Shown here: positions 31,673 to 40,778 of the stretch, piece after piece | Numbering within the stretch: position 1 is the first letter of the stretch | Layout of the letters: every line of letters begins with the position of its first letter | Assembly (NCBI GenBank): GCA_963767835.1 | Contig: CAVYFY010000002.1 | Location: 124,001-188,000 of the forward strand | DNA: 64,000 nt | Direction: 5' to 3' | From: SIAQ01 sp963767835 | Lineage (GTDB): Bacteria; Planctomycetota; Planctomycetia; Gemmatales; Gemmataceae | Notes under the pieces: generated by a model | What the model saw: the letters and a program-made list of their open reading frames with translations, nothing else | Told to the model about the DNA's origin: nothing | The model's database searches: none | Position numbers and translations under genes: made by a program

Positions 31673-32281
31673 TTACGGCGTTTTGGGCATCGCCATCTGC
31701 TCCAGGCATTTGAAGACGTATTTCGCGAACAGATCGGTTTCGAGGTTGACAGTCTCGCCGGGCCGCTTGAAGCCGAGCGTGGTGATCGCCAGGGTGTGCG
31801 GGATGAGGGCGACGGAAAATCGGCCCGGCTCGACATCGACCAGCGTCAGGCTGATGCCGTCAATCGTGATCGAGCCTTTGCGGATCAACTGCCGGCTCAA
31901 TTCCGGCGGGCATGCAAACCAGACGGTTTCCCATTCTCCTTCAGTGCGGCGCTGCTCGATTCGGCCAATGCCATCAACGTGCCCCTGAACGATGTGGCCC
32001 CCGAGCCGATCGCCGATGCGGAGCGAGCGTTCGAGATTGACCTTCATGCCGGCCTGGAGTTCGCCGAGATTCGTAAGCTTGAGCGTCTCCGGCCCCGCTT
32101 GAAACGAGAAGGAGTGCGGATCGCCGGCAACCACCGTCAAACACACGCCATTGACGGCAACGCTGGCGCCGAGCGGCAGGTCCGTCGCGATCATCGGCTC
32201 CTCGATGCAAAGCAGTGTGCCGGCGCCGTCCTTGACGACACTGCGCACGGTTCCCAGGGCCTCGACGATGCCGGTGAACAT
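31673..32281 (-). CDS. ribE: Riboflavin synthase, alpha chain
   Basis: A 202-aa protein that dismutates 6,7-dimethyl-8-ribityllumazine to riboflavin. The two tandem lumazine-binding barrels are clear: MFTGIVEALGTVRSV at the start, GASVAVNGVCLTVV, GHIVQGHVDGIGRI (start of barrel 2) and GSITIDGISLTLVDV. The start at 32281 gives the canonical MFTGIVE. It follows the alkaline-phosphatase-like gene by 5 bp, so the two are probably cotranscribed, and precedes tatC. Other rib genes are not present. Confidence 0.96.
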   Translation of the reverse strand: MFTGIVEALGTVRSVVKDGAGTLLCIEEPMIATDLPLGASVAVNGVCLTVVAGDPHSFSFQAGPETLKLTNLGELQAGMKVNLERSLRIGDRLGGHIVQGHVDGIGRIEQRRTEGEWETVWFACPPELSRQLIRKGSITIDGISLTLVDVEPGRFSVALIPHTLAITTLGFKRPGETVNLETDLFAKYVFKCLEQMAMPKTP

Positions 32282-32286
32282 ATGGC

Positions 32287-33390
32287 TCACTTCTTCCCGC
32301 GCACGCCCGCCAGCGGCGGCGCCGCCTTCGGGCTCGCCGCCACGAAATCTTCGCCCAGCATATGCGCGATGGTCGCCGCGACCTGGCTTTGCGTGGTCTC
32401 GACATTCTCGCGCACCCCCAAGGGCGGCGTGTCGGGGCCGAGCACCGCGATCCAGATGAATTCCGCCAGAGGCACGTCTTTGCCATGATTGGTCCAATCG
32501 ACGCGTGTGTCGCCTCGGCCATGATCGGTCGTGACGATCAGCGTCGTCTTGTCCTTATATTGCGGCATCTTCTGCAAGGTCTGCCAAAGCTCGGCCAGAA
32601 ATTTGTCGGAGTTGTTGGCCGCGTCGAGATACAGATCGTAGCGGCGTGCGTGGCCCCATTCGTCGGTTTCGCCCAGGCCGATGAATAGAACCTTCGGCCC
32701 ATGCCGGCGGACGTGCTCCCGCGCGAATTCCATCGCCACGATATCGAAAGTGTTGTCGGTCCAGTAGCGCGGCAATTTCGACAGCGTCTCGTTCATGATC
32801 CGCTGCCGATCGCTCAACGGGTCATCCTTGATTGGCTCCCAGCTATGATGCACCTTGATGCCGCTGCGCTCGGAGCGGAAGATCGACGGGAAGACATCCC
32901 AGGTGCAAAACGCCGCCACGCGATCCTTGTAGCCTGGTTTGTCGTGCAGGAATTCGAGCACCGACAGATTCGGATTCGGCTTCTTGGCGTTGGAATTGAT
33001 GGCGGGATCGGCAAAACCGCAGAACATCTCGCTGTAGCCGGGATAGGAGAACTTGAGGCCATTGCTAAGGCGCGTGGTCGCTTTGCGCGAGCGGTCGCCA
33101 AAGATTTGTCCGTCCTTGGCGATGGTGCCCCAGAAAAACGGAAGCAGCGCCGAGCGGCGTTCCGCGGACGATTTGCGCCAGTAGCGTTGTTTCAGCCCTT
33201 CGATGTCCTTGACGCCGCCAAATTGTTTGTTGAGCAAGGTTTCGTCGGCGCCGCCGAAGAATTCCTGAAAGCGAAAGCCGTCGAGCGTGACGACGATGAC
33301 ATTTTCGGTGCGCGGCTTGTCCTGAGCGGTTGCGGAGAACGCGAAAATGCAACCGATAAGGACGGCGATGAAGAGAGTCGGACGCGGCAT
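32287..33390 (-). CDS. Secreted alkaline-phosphatase-superfamily protein
   Basis: A 367-aa protein with a signal peptide (TLFIAVLIGCIFAFSATAQ, residues 5-23). The domain resembles the alkaline phosphatase/sulfatase superfamily: VIVVTLDGFRFQEFFGG near the N-terminus (metal Asp), FIGLGETDEWGHARRYD (metal Asp and His), LIVTTDHGRG (Asp-His pair) and NHGK (late His). The usual Thr or Ser nucleophile is not obvious after LDGFR, so it may be a phosphodiesterase-like member. It is the first gene of a likely operon with ribE. Periplasmic hydrolase; substrate unknown. Confidence 0.82.
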   Translation of the reverse strand: MPRPTLFIAVLIGCIFAFSATAQDKPRTENVIVVTLDGFRFQEFFGGADETLLNKQFGGVKDIEGLKQRYWRKSSAERRSALLPFFWGTIAKDGQIFGDRSRKATTRLSNGLKFSYPGYSEMFCGFADPAINSNAKKPNPNLSVLEFLHDKPGYKDRVAAFCTWDVFPSIFRSERSGIKVHHSWEPIKDDPLSDRQRIMNETLSKLPRYWTDNTFDIVAMEFAREHVRRHGPKVLFIGLGETDEWGHARRYDLYLDAANNSDKFLAELWQTLQKMPQYKDKTTLIVTTDHGRGDTRVDWTNHGKDVPLAEFIWIAVLGPDTPPLGVRENVETTQSQVAATIAHMLGEDFVAASPKAAPPLAGVRGKK

Positions 33391-33463
33391 GGGGATTCTC
33401 CTTTGCTGACATTATGCGACAATCGTCAATGAGGGGAAACACCGTCGCGCGTTTTTGCAATAT

Positions 33464-33539
33464 GCCGTTCGCCTGCGGTTTCGCGCACCGGTTGCCGTGC
33501 GTGCTTGAGATTTCTCGCGCGAAACCGCAAGCGAATGGC
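33464..33539. repeat. 23-bp near-perfect inverted repeat in a divergent promoter region
   Basis: Arms 33464-33486 and 33517-33539 match over 23 bp with two mismatches; the core TGCGGTTTCGCGC equals that of the repeat at 29694-29768 apart from one base. It lies between two divergent genes, so here it cannot be a terminator of either neighbour. Confidence 0.75.
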
Positions 33540-33570
33540 GAATTGCCGTCAGGATCGATAGTGTTTCATC

Positions 33571-34656
33571 ATGAACCCAATACGCACTGCCCTTGTCGGC
33601 TGCGGCAAAGTCGGACAGATTCATGCGGCAGCCTTGCGCGAACTCCGCGAATCGGAATTCGTCGCGGTCTGCGACAACAACGCCGAGCGTGCTGCCGCAT
33701 TCGCCGCGCGCTTCGGCGTCCGCCCGTTCACCGATCTTGCTGAGTTGCTGAAACACGCGGCCCCGCAGGCGATTCTCGTCGCCACGCCGCATCCGTTGCA
33801 CGCGGCTCCGGTGATCCAGGCGGCCCAGGCGGGCGTGTCGGCCCTCGTCGAAAAGCCGCTCGCCGCCAATCTCGCCGATTGCGATGCCATGCTCGCCGCC
33901 TCGGCCAAAGCCGGCACCAAACTCGGCGTCATCAGCCAGCGCCGCTTCTATGAAGCCGTGCGCCGCATGAAGGACGCCATCGCCGCGGGCAAGATCGGCG
34001 CTCCGATCCTTGGCGTTTTCAACATGTTCAGCTGGCGCGATCAAGCTTACTACCAATCCGACCCGTGGCGAGGCAAATGGACCACCGAAGGGGGCGGCGT
34101 GCTCGTCAATCAGTCGCCGCACCATCTCGATCTGTTGCAATGGTTCATGGGCGAGATCGACGAAATCACCGGCTGCTGGGCGAACCTCAATCACCCGTAC
34201 ATCGAGGTTGAGGACACCGCCCTCGCCATGATCCGCTTCAAAAACGGCGGGCTCGGCTCCATCGTTGCCAGCCTGTCCACGCGTCCCGGCATTTACGCCA
34301 AGGTCCACATTCACGGCGCCAATGGCGCGTCCGTCGGCGTCGAGACCGACCGAGGCGCGACCTTCATCGCCGGTGTTTCGGAAATCGCCGACCCGCCGCT
34401 CAACGACCTATGGACGATCCCCGGCGAGGAAGGATTGTTGCCGGGCTTCCAGTCGGAGGACCGCGCCCGCTTTCGCACGGTGAACGCGACCACGCATTAT
34501 CACGCCTTGCAAATCCAGGATTTTCTGCAAGCCGTGCGCGACGATCGGCCGCCGCTTGTCACCGGCGAAGATGGCCGCATTGTGGTGTCGATGATCACGG
34601 CGATATATCGCTCGCAGCGCGAACGCCGGCCGATCCGCTTCCGGCTGGAGTCGTAG
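33571..34656 (+). CDS. Gfo/Idh/MocA-family NAD(P)-dependent oxidoreductase
   Basis: A 361-aa sugar-type dehydrogenase. The N-terminal Rossmann fold begins TALVGCGKVGQIHAAAL, followed by ILVATPHPLHA and the conserved LVEKPLA motif (Lys and Pro at the active site). The C-terminal domain carries GGGVLVNQSPHHLDLLQW, whose His-Asp pair is typical of this family. No signal peptide is seen, so it is probably cytoplasmic. Substrates in planctomycetes are usually sugars, inositols or their derivatives; the exact one is not visible. It stands alone, divergent from the phosphatase gene. Confidence 0.93.
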   Translation: MNPIRTALVGCGKVGQIHAAALRELRESEFVAVCDNNAERAAAFAARFGVRPFTDLAELLKHAAPQAILVATPHPLHAAPVIQAAQAGVSALVEKPLAANLADCDAMLAASAKAGTKLGVISQRRFYEAVRRMKDAIAAGKIGAPILGVFNMFSWRDQAYYQSDPWRGKWTTEGGGVLVNQSPHHLDLLQWFMGEIDEITGCWANLNHPYIEVEDTALAMIRFKNGGLGSIVASLSTRPGIYAKVHIHGANGASVGVETDRGATFIAGVSEIADPPLNDLWTIPGEEGLLPGFQSEDRARFRTVNATTHYHALQIQDFLQAVRDDRPPLVTGEDGRIVVSMITAIYRSQRERRPIRFRLES

Positions 34657-34777
34657 GCGGCAAGGCACGCTCTGCTTGACAACCTCCGAATCCTATCCCA
34701 TGTTTGTTCAGGAAAGTTAACAGCGCTAATTTTGCATTACACGACCCTATCGCGGTTCGTGGAACAAATGGGGCAAT

Positions 34778-36148
34778 ATGGCCAGTCCTCGGATTGTCCT
34801 GGTCGCGAATGATCCCGCGTTTTCGCAAGCGGTTCCGCCGCAAGTAGACGACTTGGCGTGCGCTGTCTCTTACGCCGAGGTTACCGAACAGCTGACGTGC
34901 GATTCGGATGGCTTACTGCTTTTGGCCGTGTCCAATGCCGCCGAGCAATCCGCCGCTCGGCTGCTCGTGCAACAGCTCATCCTGCAAAAATGGCCGGCTC
35001 TCGTCGTGATCCTGGACGCCGTTGGCCCGGCTGCGCGCCTGAATAGCCTCGATCGCCACGTGTCGCGCCGATTGCGCTGGCCCGAGGATGCCGGTCGGCT
35101 TGCAGTGCTCGTGAAAGAACTCGATCGCGGTCGGCTATTCCGGTTCGCCGGCGCCGACACGCTGGAGGACACGCTGACCCGCCGCTTCCTCGCCTTGACG
35201 CCGTCGCTGATGCCGCTGGTCGATCGCATCGCTTTGGGCGCGCATCACGACGTCACGTTGCTCATCAACGGCGAGACGGGCACGGGCAAGACGTATCTTG
35301 CTCGCCTCATGCACGAATATTCGCCACGCCGGCAGCACCGCATCCTGACCATCCCCTGCGGCGCCATCTCGGCGAACTTGATTGAAAGCGAATTCTTTGG
35401 CCACGTCAAGGGTTCGTTCACCGGAGCCGACCGCACCAAGATCGGCAAGTTCGCGGCCGTCGGTGAAGGGACGCTGCTTCTGGACGAAATCGACACGCTC
35501 GGCCTGGAGCAACAGGCGACGCTCCTTCGCGTGATCGAAACCGGCGAGTTCGAGCCGGTCGGCAGCACCGAGACGCAGTTCTGCAAGGCTAGGCTCATTG
35601 TCGCCAGCAATATCGATCTGGAGAAAGCGGTCGCGCTGGGTCGCTTCCGGGCCGACCTTTATTTTCGGCTCAACGTGATGTCGTTCCACTTGCCGCCGTT
35701 GCGGGATCGGATCAGCGACATTGAGCCCTTGGCGCGTGGCATGGCAGTCCGCTTCGCCCGCAAGTTCAACAAGGAAATCTATGACATTCAACCCGATGCG
35801 CTCGCCGTCTTGGAGGCGTTCAGCTGGCCGGGCAACCTACGGCAGCTCGAAAACGTCATTCAGCACGCGGTGCTGGTGGCACACGGCCCGGAGATTCTCG
35901 CACAGCATTTGCCAAGCGTTGTCCAGGATGGTCCGCCGTTGCCAACCGCGATTTTTGATGACGACCAGAATACCGGCGACTCGCTGCACGAGCAACGCGA
36001 TCACGCCGAGCGCAGCGTCATCCACCGCGCCCTGGTGACGAGCGGCTTCAACCGCACCCGTGCCGCCGACGCCCTCGGCATCAGCCGGGTGACCTTGTAC
36101 AAGAAGATGAAAAAATATGGCCTGTTCAAGGAATCGGCGCCGATGTGA
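34778..36148 (+). CDS. Sigma-54-dependent transcriptional activator with degenerate receiver-like domain
   Basis: A 456-aa bacterial enhancer-binding protein. Residues 1-120 are receiver-sized but lack a clear phosphoacceptor Asp and the usual Lys. The AAA+ core has Walker A GETGTGKT (165-172), the sigma-54 contact loop GSFTGA (212-217, a variant of GAFTGA), Walker B LLLDEI (233-238), and FRADLYFRLNV. The C-terminal Fis-type helix-turn-helix ends NRTRAADALGISRVTLYKKMKKYG. It should activate sigma-54 promoters; its targets and the signal sensed by the divergent N-terminus are unknown. Confidence 0.92.
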   Translation: MASPRIVLVANDPAFSQAVPPQVDDLACAVSYAEVTEQLTCDSDGLLLLAVSNAAEQSAARLLVQQLILQKWPALVVILDAVGPAARLNSLDRHVSRRLRWPEDAGRLAVLVKELDRGRLFRFAGADTLEDTLTRRFLALTPSLMPLVDRIALGAHHDVTLLINGETGTGKTYLARLMHEYSPRRQHRILTIPCGAISANLIESEFFGHVKGSFTGADRTKIGKFAAVGEGTLLLDEIDTLGLEQQATLLRVIETGEFEPVGSTETQFCKARLIVASNIDLEKAVALGRFRADLYFRLNVMSFHLPPLRDRISDIEPLARGMAVRFARKFNKEIYDIQPDALAVLEAFSWPGNLRQLENVIQHAVLVAHGPEILAQHLPSVVQDGPPLPTAIFDDDQNTGDSLHEQRDHAERSVIHRALVTSGFNRTRAADALGISRVTLYKKMKKYGLFKESAPM

Positions 36149-36221
36149 TCTCCCCATCCCCCTGCGAACGGTCAGCGCGAGCTGACTGGCGATTCCCCAA
36201 GATCGCTTGACACATTCACCA

Positions 36222-36250
36222 GCCGGCGGCAACGCCGGCCGTTCGCTTTT
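36222..36250 (+). terminator. GCAA-tetraloop hairpin after the sigma-54 activator
   Basis: A 7-bp GC stem (GCCGGCG / CGCCGGC) closed by a GCAA tetraloop and followed by CGTTCGCTTTT lies between convergent genes. A second small hairpin (GTCAGC-GCGA-GCTGAC, 36171-36186) precedes it. The short T-run makes it a plausible intrinsic terminator for the plus-strand activator gene. Confidence 0.55.
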
Positions 36251-36314
36251 CATGGCACGTTTTTGCGCGTCACTCGCCCCGCCGGAGCCTTACGCCGAGA
36301 AGCGGGACGGCGGT

Positions 36315-37784
36315 TTAGCTGTCCGCGTCCAACCGCAAGCACCACCACGCCAGCGCCAGGAAGCCGGCGCCGAAGCCCGTCAACACGCCGCACGCTTTTG
36401 CCAGGATTGCGAGGTCCGGCGTTGGATTGATCAGCAATTGCTTATACGCGTCCAGCGCCCAAGCGTGCGGCGTGAATTGGCTGACCAGTTGCATTCGCTC
36501 ATCGTCCCACAGCCCGGGCGTCAAGCAGCCGCTCAGAAAGGCCAGCACCACGACCAGCATCGTGCCGTAAATTGCGACTTGCGTCTCCGTTCGCGCCACT
36601 GCCGCCACTAGCATCGCCAGGCCGATGGCGGCGAATGATGTCGCCGCAATCACCGGAATGAGCCATAGCGGCGCGGGGCCCCAGCCCATATCGAAAATCA
36701 ATCGGCCCGCACCGAACAAAAAGAATCCCTGGAACAGCGACACGAACAGGCACGGCAACATCTTGCCGAGCAGAATTTGCCCCTTGGTCAAGGGGGCGAC
36801 CACCAACCGTTTCATCGTCCCCTGCCGGCGCTCGGCAACGAATAGCCAGCCAACCGTGAGCACCAGGAAAAACGCGAACATCACGAGGGACGACGGAACA
36901 ATCAGCTGATACCTGGTCCCGCCGCGCCGCAACAAGCCGGCGCCGTCCTCGGCGAATTGCGTGTTCTGGCCCGACTTGTCCGTCACCAATTCCTTTTCCT
37001 TCGTCAGCGAGGCCCACGTCTTGGCGGTCAGGTTGTAGCGGGGGAAAGTGTTTTGAATCGCGCTTTGCAGCCCAAGGCCGAGGTCTTTTTTTTGCGATTG
37101 CGGCGTGAATGGGCTCGTCAAGAATCCGCGCACCACGAGCGGCAATTGCTTGTCCTCACCGAGCTTTTCCAGGAATTTCGGATCGCCGATCTTTTCGAAT
37201 GCTCGGCCGATCATCCACGGCATGACAATGCGCAGAAGGCTTCCTTGCGCGACCTGATGAATGATGGCGACGGCGGTCGGCTGGGTTGGGTCTTCGAGGA
37301 TTTCAACATCGAGCGTCTCGATCTTGACGCCGTCGCGGTAGAAGGGATTGACGCCGTCGGCGAGGAAGGAACAGCGCTCGACGCGATTGGAGAAATCCTT
37401 GCCGATGATGAGGACGGCTGCGCGTTTGCCGCTGTGGACGAGGGATTCGGCTTCCGCGCGGCTCTGCACGAATTCGACGCGGATGTCGGCGGTTTCGTTG
37501 ATGTCGCGCAGAAGCGTCTTGGCCCAGGAACGCGTGGGCTGATGTGCGATTGCGAAGCCGACGCCCGCGCCAATCACGGGCGGGCGATCCACCGGGCGCA
37601 ATCCCTCGTCGAGATTGAGCACGCTGACACGCAACCCCGCCGCCGCCTTTTGCCCGAAGTTGTCCCCCAGCGACACACCGAGCACGAGAATGAAGATGAG
37701 CGGCATGGCGAGCAGGATGATCATGGCGCGCGGATCACGCGCCAGGAGCCGCATGTCTTTTTTCGCCAGCGTCCAGATGACCAT
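36315..37784 (-). CDS. ABC-2 type transporter permease
   Basis: A 489-aa membrane protein of the ABC-2 permease family. After a short cytoplasmic segment (LAKKDMRLLARDPRAM) comes transmembrane helix 1 (IILLAMPLIFILVLGVSLG), then a large extracytoplasmic domain of about 270 residues, then five helices from LVMFAFFLVLTVGWLFVA to GVLTGFGAGFLALAWW. ERRQGTMKRLVVAPL and TKGQILLGKMLP match the family's cytoplasmic coupling region. The partner ATPase is not in the window. In related systems such permeases export drugs, lipids or sodium. A Pro-rich secreted gene lies 75 bp upstream on the same strand. Confidence 0.88.
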   Translation of the reverse strand: MVIWTLAKKDMRLLARDPRAMIILLAMPLIFILVLGVSLGDNFGQKAAAGLRVSVLNLDEGLRPVDRPPVIGAGVGFAIAHQPTRSWAKTLLRDINETADIRVEFVQSRAEAESLVHSGKRAAVLIIGKDFSNRVERCSFLADGVNPFYRDGVKIETLDVEILEDPTQPTAVAIIHQVAQGSLLRIVMPWMIGRAFEKIGDPKFLEKLGEDKQLPLVVRGFLTSPFTPQSQKKDLGLGLQSAIQNTFPRYNLTAKTWASLTKEKELVTDKSGQNTQFAEDGAGLLRRGGTRYQLIVPSSLVMFAFFLVLTVGWLFVAERRQGTMKRLVVAPLTKGQILLGKMLPCLFVSLFQGFFLFGAGRLIFDMGWGPAPLWLIPVIAATSFAAIGLAMLVAAVARTETQVAIYGTMLVVVLAFLSGCLTPGLWDDERMQLVSQFTPHAWALDAYKQLLINPTPDLAILAKACGVLTGFGAGFLALAWWCLRLDADS

Positions 37785-37859
37785 GGAGATGATGATAGGG
37801 AAATGCGGTGAGCCCGGACCCCTGGGAACGGAGTACCTTATCCCAGGGCTTAACGGGTA

Positions 37860-38429
37860 CTATCTTCGCGCCTCCGCCTGTTGCAAGGCGACGAGAATCG
37901 CCGCGGCTTCCGTCGCACCTTGCGCCTCCACTGGGGCGGCATTGCCCGGCAGCGTCATCGTGATTCGGACGATGCCAGCTGGTAACCGGGCCTTGCTGTA
38001 GGTCAGCACGCCGAGTCGTTCCATGCGGGCCTGGATTTGGTTCCAATCGACTTGCCTGGAAGCAGCCGGCGTCGGAGCAACATTGAGGCTTTTGGCAATC
38101 CCCAGCGCTTCCGGCCGAGGCAGCACGAAATTCGGGGCCGGCGGCGGTTCCTGGGACACGCCGCGAACCGTTGCGGGAATCGGCTGCGCAGGGGGCTGCC
38201 ATTGCGTTGGTTGCCGCGGCGCCGATTGCACCGGCGCAGGCTGGAACGGCGGCCTCGGCGCACCGTAGGGCTGGACCGCGTAATTCGGTTGTCCGTACAT
38301 GATGCCGCCGACCGGCGGACCACATCCATTCGGCGTTCAGGTCTGCCCCGCGGATCGACCCGGAATCACGCCTAGCCAGGCCAAAGCCCCAGCGACCACC
38401 AGCCAACTCCAGCACGCGTGTTTGCCCAT
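37860..38429 (-). pseudogene. Secreted Pro/Gln-rich protein gene with in-frame UGA after the signal peptide
   Basis: ATG 38429, preceded by AAGGA, opens a clear signal peptide (HACWSWLVVAGALAWLGV, then IPGRSAGQT), but codon 31 is TGA (plus-strand 38337-38339). The same frame continues uninterrupted as TPNGCGPPVGGIMYGQPNY, a Pro/Gln-rich linker and a C-terminal segment with VDWNQIQARMERLGVL and AILVALQQAEARR, ending at 37860. The product would be 189 aa if the stop were sense. An internal ATG at 38300 could start a 146-aa protein without a signal. Nonsense mutation, sequencing error or recoding are all possible. The family is not recognised. Confidence 0.65.
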
Positions 38430-38652
38430 TGAAACATCCTTGTTTCAGGGTTGCCGACCTTGTATAACACGGCCGCCGATATAGCGAGGCCTGACCGAAA
38501 GAAAAAGACCAAGTTTTCCCAATCGCGCGATTTTACCGATTCTTACAAAGCGCGGGAGTAACTTTTACAAAACGCGCACTTTTTCAAGCGACAATCCGCC
38601 TGCCCGATTTACTATAATTGCCTCCATCCCCATTTGAACCGGAGAAGCGAAC

Positions 38653-39093
38653 ATGCCCCGCCGCGATGAAGATGATGACGACCGTGACCGCGACGACGAG
38701 GAAGAGCGCGACCGCAATGACGAGGAAGAAGCTGAAGACGTCGGTGATTCTTCCAAAAAGAAGAAGAAAAGCCGCGGCAAGCTCACCGATGACGACAAGC
38801 TATGGGGAATGTTGGCGCACCTGAGTCCGCTCCTCGCGAGCGTCGTTGGATTTCCCTTCCTTGGGCCGCTGGTTATCATGATCATGTACAAGGACAAGTC
38901 GGAATTCGTAACGAAGAACGCCAAAGAGGCTTTGAATTTCGAGCTGACCATGCTCATTGCCATCGTGGTCACTTGTTTCATTGGCGCGATTATCGTTGCA
39001 CCGTTGGCCCTGATCTTTCACATCATCGGCGGCCTGGCGGCCAACAAAGGGGATGAGTATCGGTATCCCATGACGATCCGCTTCATCAAATGA
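38653..39093 (+). CDS. DUF4870 membrane protein with highly charged N-terminus
   Basis: A 146-aa protein. Residues 1-45 are a low-complexity Asp/Glu/Arg stretch followed by a Lys run, probably disordered. The DUF4870 domain follows: LWGMLAHLSPLLASVVGFPF, EFVTKNAKEALNFELTMLI and a last helix near IFHIIGGLAANKGDEYRYP, with two or three membrane segments. GGAGAAGCGAAC just before the ATG is a good ribosome binding site. The IS3 copy 1 is inserted about 30 bp after the stop, separating the gene from a hairpin that was probably its terminator. Confidence 0.9.
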   Translation: MPRRDEDDDDRDRDDEEERDRNDEEEAEDVGDSSKKKKKSRGKLTDDDKLWGMLAHLSPLLASVVGFPFLGPLVIMIMYKDKSEFVTKNAKEALNFELTMLIAIVVTCFIGAIIVAPLALIFHIIGGLAANKGDEYRYPMTIRFIK

Positions 39094-39189
39094 CCGCCCT
39101 CCACAAAGATTTTTCATAAGGAATGAAGTGGACCCCAAAAACTGGACAGTCGACTAAGCTACTATTGGCTGTCCAAGAAAGGGGTAAAC

Positions 39190-39480
39190 ATGGCAAGGAA
39201 ACGGAAGTCCCACACGGCGGCGGTGAAGGCTCAGGTGGCGTTGGCAGCGGTGAAGGGAGACAAGACAGTCAGCGAGCTGGCGTCACTGCACGGAGTGCAT
39301 CCGACGTTGATCCATGCCTGGAAGAAGCAGCTCGTCGAGAATGCGGAGGAGTTGTTCCAGTCTGGCGCCAAGGCGTCCAGCGCCGAGCACGAGGCTTTGC
39401 AGGGCCAGCTCTACGAGCAGATCGGTCGGCTCAAAACGGAGCTGGATTGGCTCAAAAAAAAAGCTGCCAGCTTCGGTTGA
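39190..39480 (+). CDS. IS3-family transposase OrfA (copy 1)
   Basis: A 96-aa DNA-binding protein with an N-terminal helix-turn-helix (KAQVALAAVKGDKTVSELAS, HPTLIHAWKKQL) and a C-terminal leucine-zipper-like helix (LQGQLYEQIGRLKTELDWL). It ends just after an A9 tract (39454-39462). Deleting one A from the mRNA would fuse it to OrfB through LKKKLPASVERKR, so polymerase slippage or frameshifting there probably makes the full transposase. Confidence 0.93.
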   Translation: MARKRKSHTAAVKAQVALAAVKGDKTVSELASLHGVHPTLIHAWKKQLVENAEELFQSGAKASSAEHEALQGQLYEQIGRLKTELDWLKKKAASFG

Positions 39481-40330
39481 GCGCAAGCGTGCGTGGGTCG
39501 ATGCGGCGGATGGCGTGCTGAGCGTGAGCCAGCAGTGCGAGTTGTTGGGCCTGAGTCGGTCGAGCTACTACTACGAGCCGGCGACCGAGACGGCCGAGAA
39601 CCTGGCGCTGATGGCATTGATCGATCGCGAGTACACGGCACATCCCTTCCGAGGCAGCCGAGGCATGAGGGCCTGGCTGCGGCGTGAGGGGCATGAGGTC
39701 AATCGCAAACGGGTGCAGCGGATGATGCGTTTGATGGGTCTGGAAGCGGTGTATCCGAAGCCGCGGTTGTCGGTCGGCGGGGCCGGGCACAAGGTGTATC
39801 CGTACCTGCTGCGGAACGTGGCGATCGAGCGTGTGAACCAGGTGTGGAGCACGGATATCACGTATATTCCCATGCCAAACGGGTTCATGTACTTGACGGC
39901 GGTGATCGATTGGTACAGTCGGTACGTGCTGTCATGGAAGTTGTCGAACACGCTGGATACGGAGTTTTGCTTGGAGGCGTTGGAGGAGGCGTTGCGTCGA
40001 GGTTGCCCGGAGGTGTTCAACACGGACCAGGGGGTGCAGTTCACGTCGGCGTCGTTCACGAGCCGGCTGGAGTCGGCGGGGGCCCAGGTGAGCATGGATG
40101 GCCGAGGTCGCTGCCTGGATAACGTGTTCGTGGAGCGGTTGTGGCGAACGGTGAAGTATGAGTACGTTTACCTATGGCGTCCGGAGGCGGTGCCGGCATT
40201 GGCCGCGGGGCTGACGACCTACTTCGGCTATTAAAACGAGGCGAGGACGCATCAGTCGCTGGCGGATCGAACGCCAGCCGAGGTGTACGGGAAGGGATCG
40301 AGATCAGGCGCGGGATGCCGTGCGTTTTAG
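39461..40330 (+). pseudogene. IS3-family transposase OrfB (copy 1), nonsense codon near the 3' end
   Basis: Integrase-core transposase with HTH_21 (GVLSVSQQCELLGLSRSSYYY) and a DDE triad: STDITYIP, FNTDQGVQF and DNVFVERLWRTVKYE. The frame lies one base ahead of OrfA and overlaps its end, without a convincing start of its own. At 40232-40234 copy 1 has TAA where copy 2 has TAC (a single C-to-A change), which removes the last 32 residues (NEARTHQSLADRTPAEVYG and beyond). The missing part is conserved in IS3 OrfB proteins, so this copy is likely inactive. Confidence 0.88.
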
Positions 40331-40604
40331 GAGGCATGGCTCAGGTATCCGATGGGGCGCAAAGAAGAGGCCCTGGATCGGATGGCCGACCCAGAGCCCA
40401 ACGCCATCGGCGTACCTTCGACCGAGCTATCCCTTGGCTGGATGCTCGCCAGCAGAGCCAGCCTCCGTTTCACCCGGCGAGAAGTCGATACCGCAAGCGA
40501 GCCGAGGAAGCAAGGTCAACAAGAGTTGCCAGTCAGGAAGGCTGGCAAAAGTGTAGCTAAGGAATGGCCTTTTTTTGTCCAAAGAATGGGGTCCACCTTA
40601 GAAT

Positions 40605-40650
40605 GCAGGAAAGCAGGAATTGGAGAAAGTTGACTTTCCTGCTCTCCTGC
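40605..40650. repeat. 15-bp inverted repeat, probable terminator cut off by IS3 copy 1
   Basis: Arms 40605-40619 (GCAGGAAAGCAGGAA) and 40636-40650 match with one mismatch. The hairpin begins 4 bp right of the IS3 border. Before the insertion it lay about 35 bp after the DUF4870 stop, so it was probably that gene's terminator. Confidence 0.6.
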
Positions 40651-40778
40651 CTTCCTTGTGCTCTCAAGATTCCTACGCCAAAATCGCCCACAATCCGCAA
40701 ACGGCGATTTCCGAACCCACTTCACGCCGACTCGGTATAATACAGCGAACATCTTCTCGGCCTCATTCGGAGGTTCCC

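Larger units (their letters stand above)
39124..40600 (+). mobile_element. IS3-family insertion sequence, copy 1 (1,477 bp)
   Basis: The ends are TGAAGTGGACCCC (left) and GGGGTCCACCTTA (right), imperfect inverted repeats, flanked by a 3-bp direct repeat GAA. A second copy of identical length lies inverted at 58110-59586 with its own 3-bp duplication, which fixes the borders. It encodes OrfA and OrfB; about 270 bp after OrfB hold no supported gene. OrfB of this copy carries a nonsense codon, so it is probably immobile without help. Confidence 0.93.

Noticed and set aside
40331..40600. Open frames after OrfB in the IS3 element (and mirrored in copy 2)
   Set aside because: They lack recognisable domains and start signals; the stretch looks like the non-coding right end of the element.
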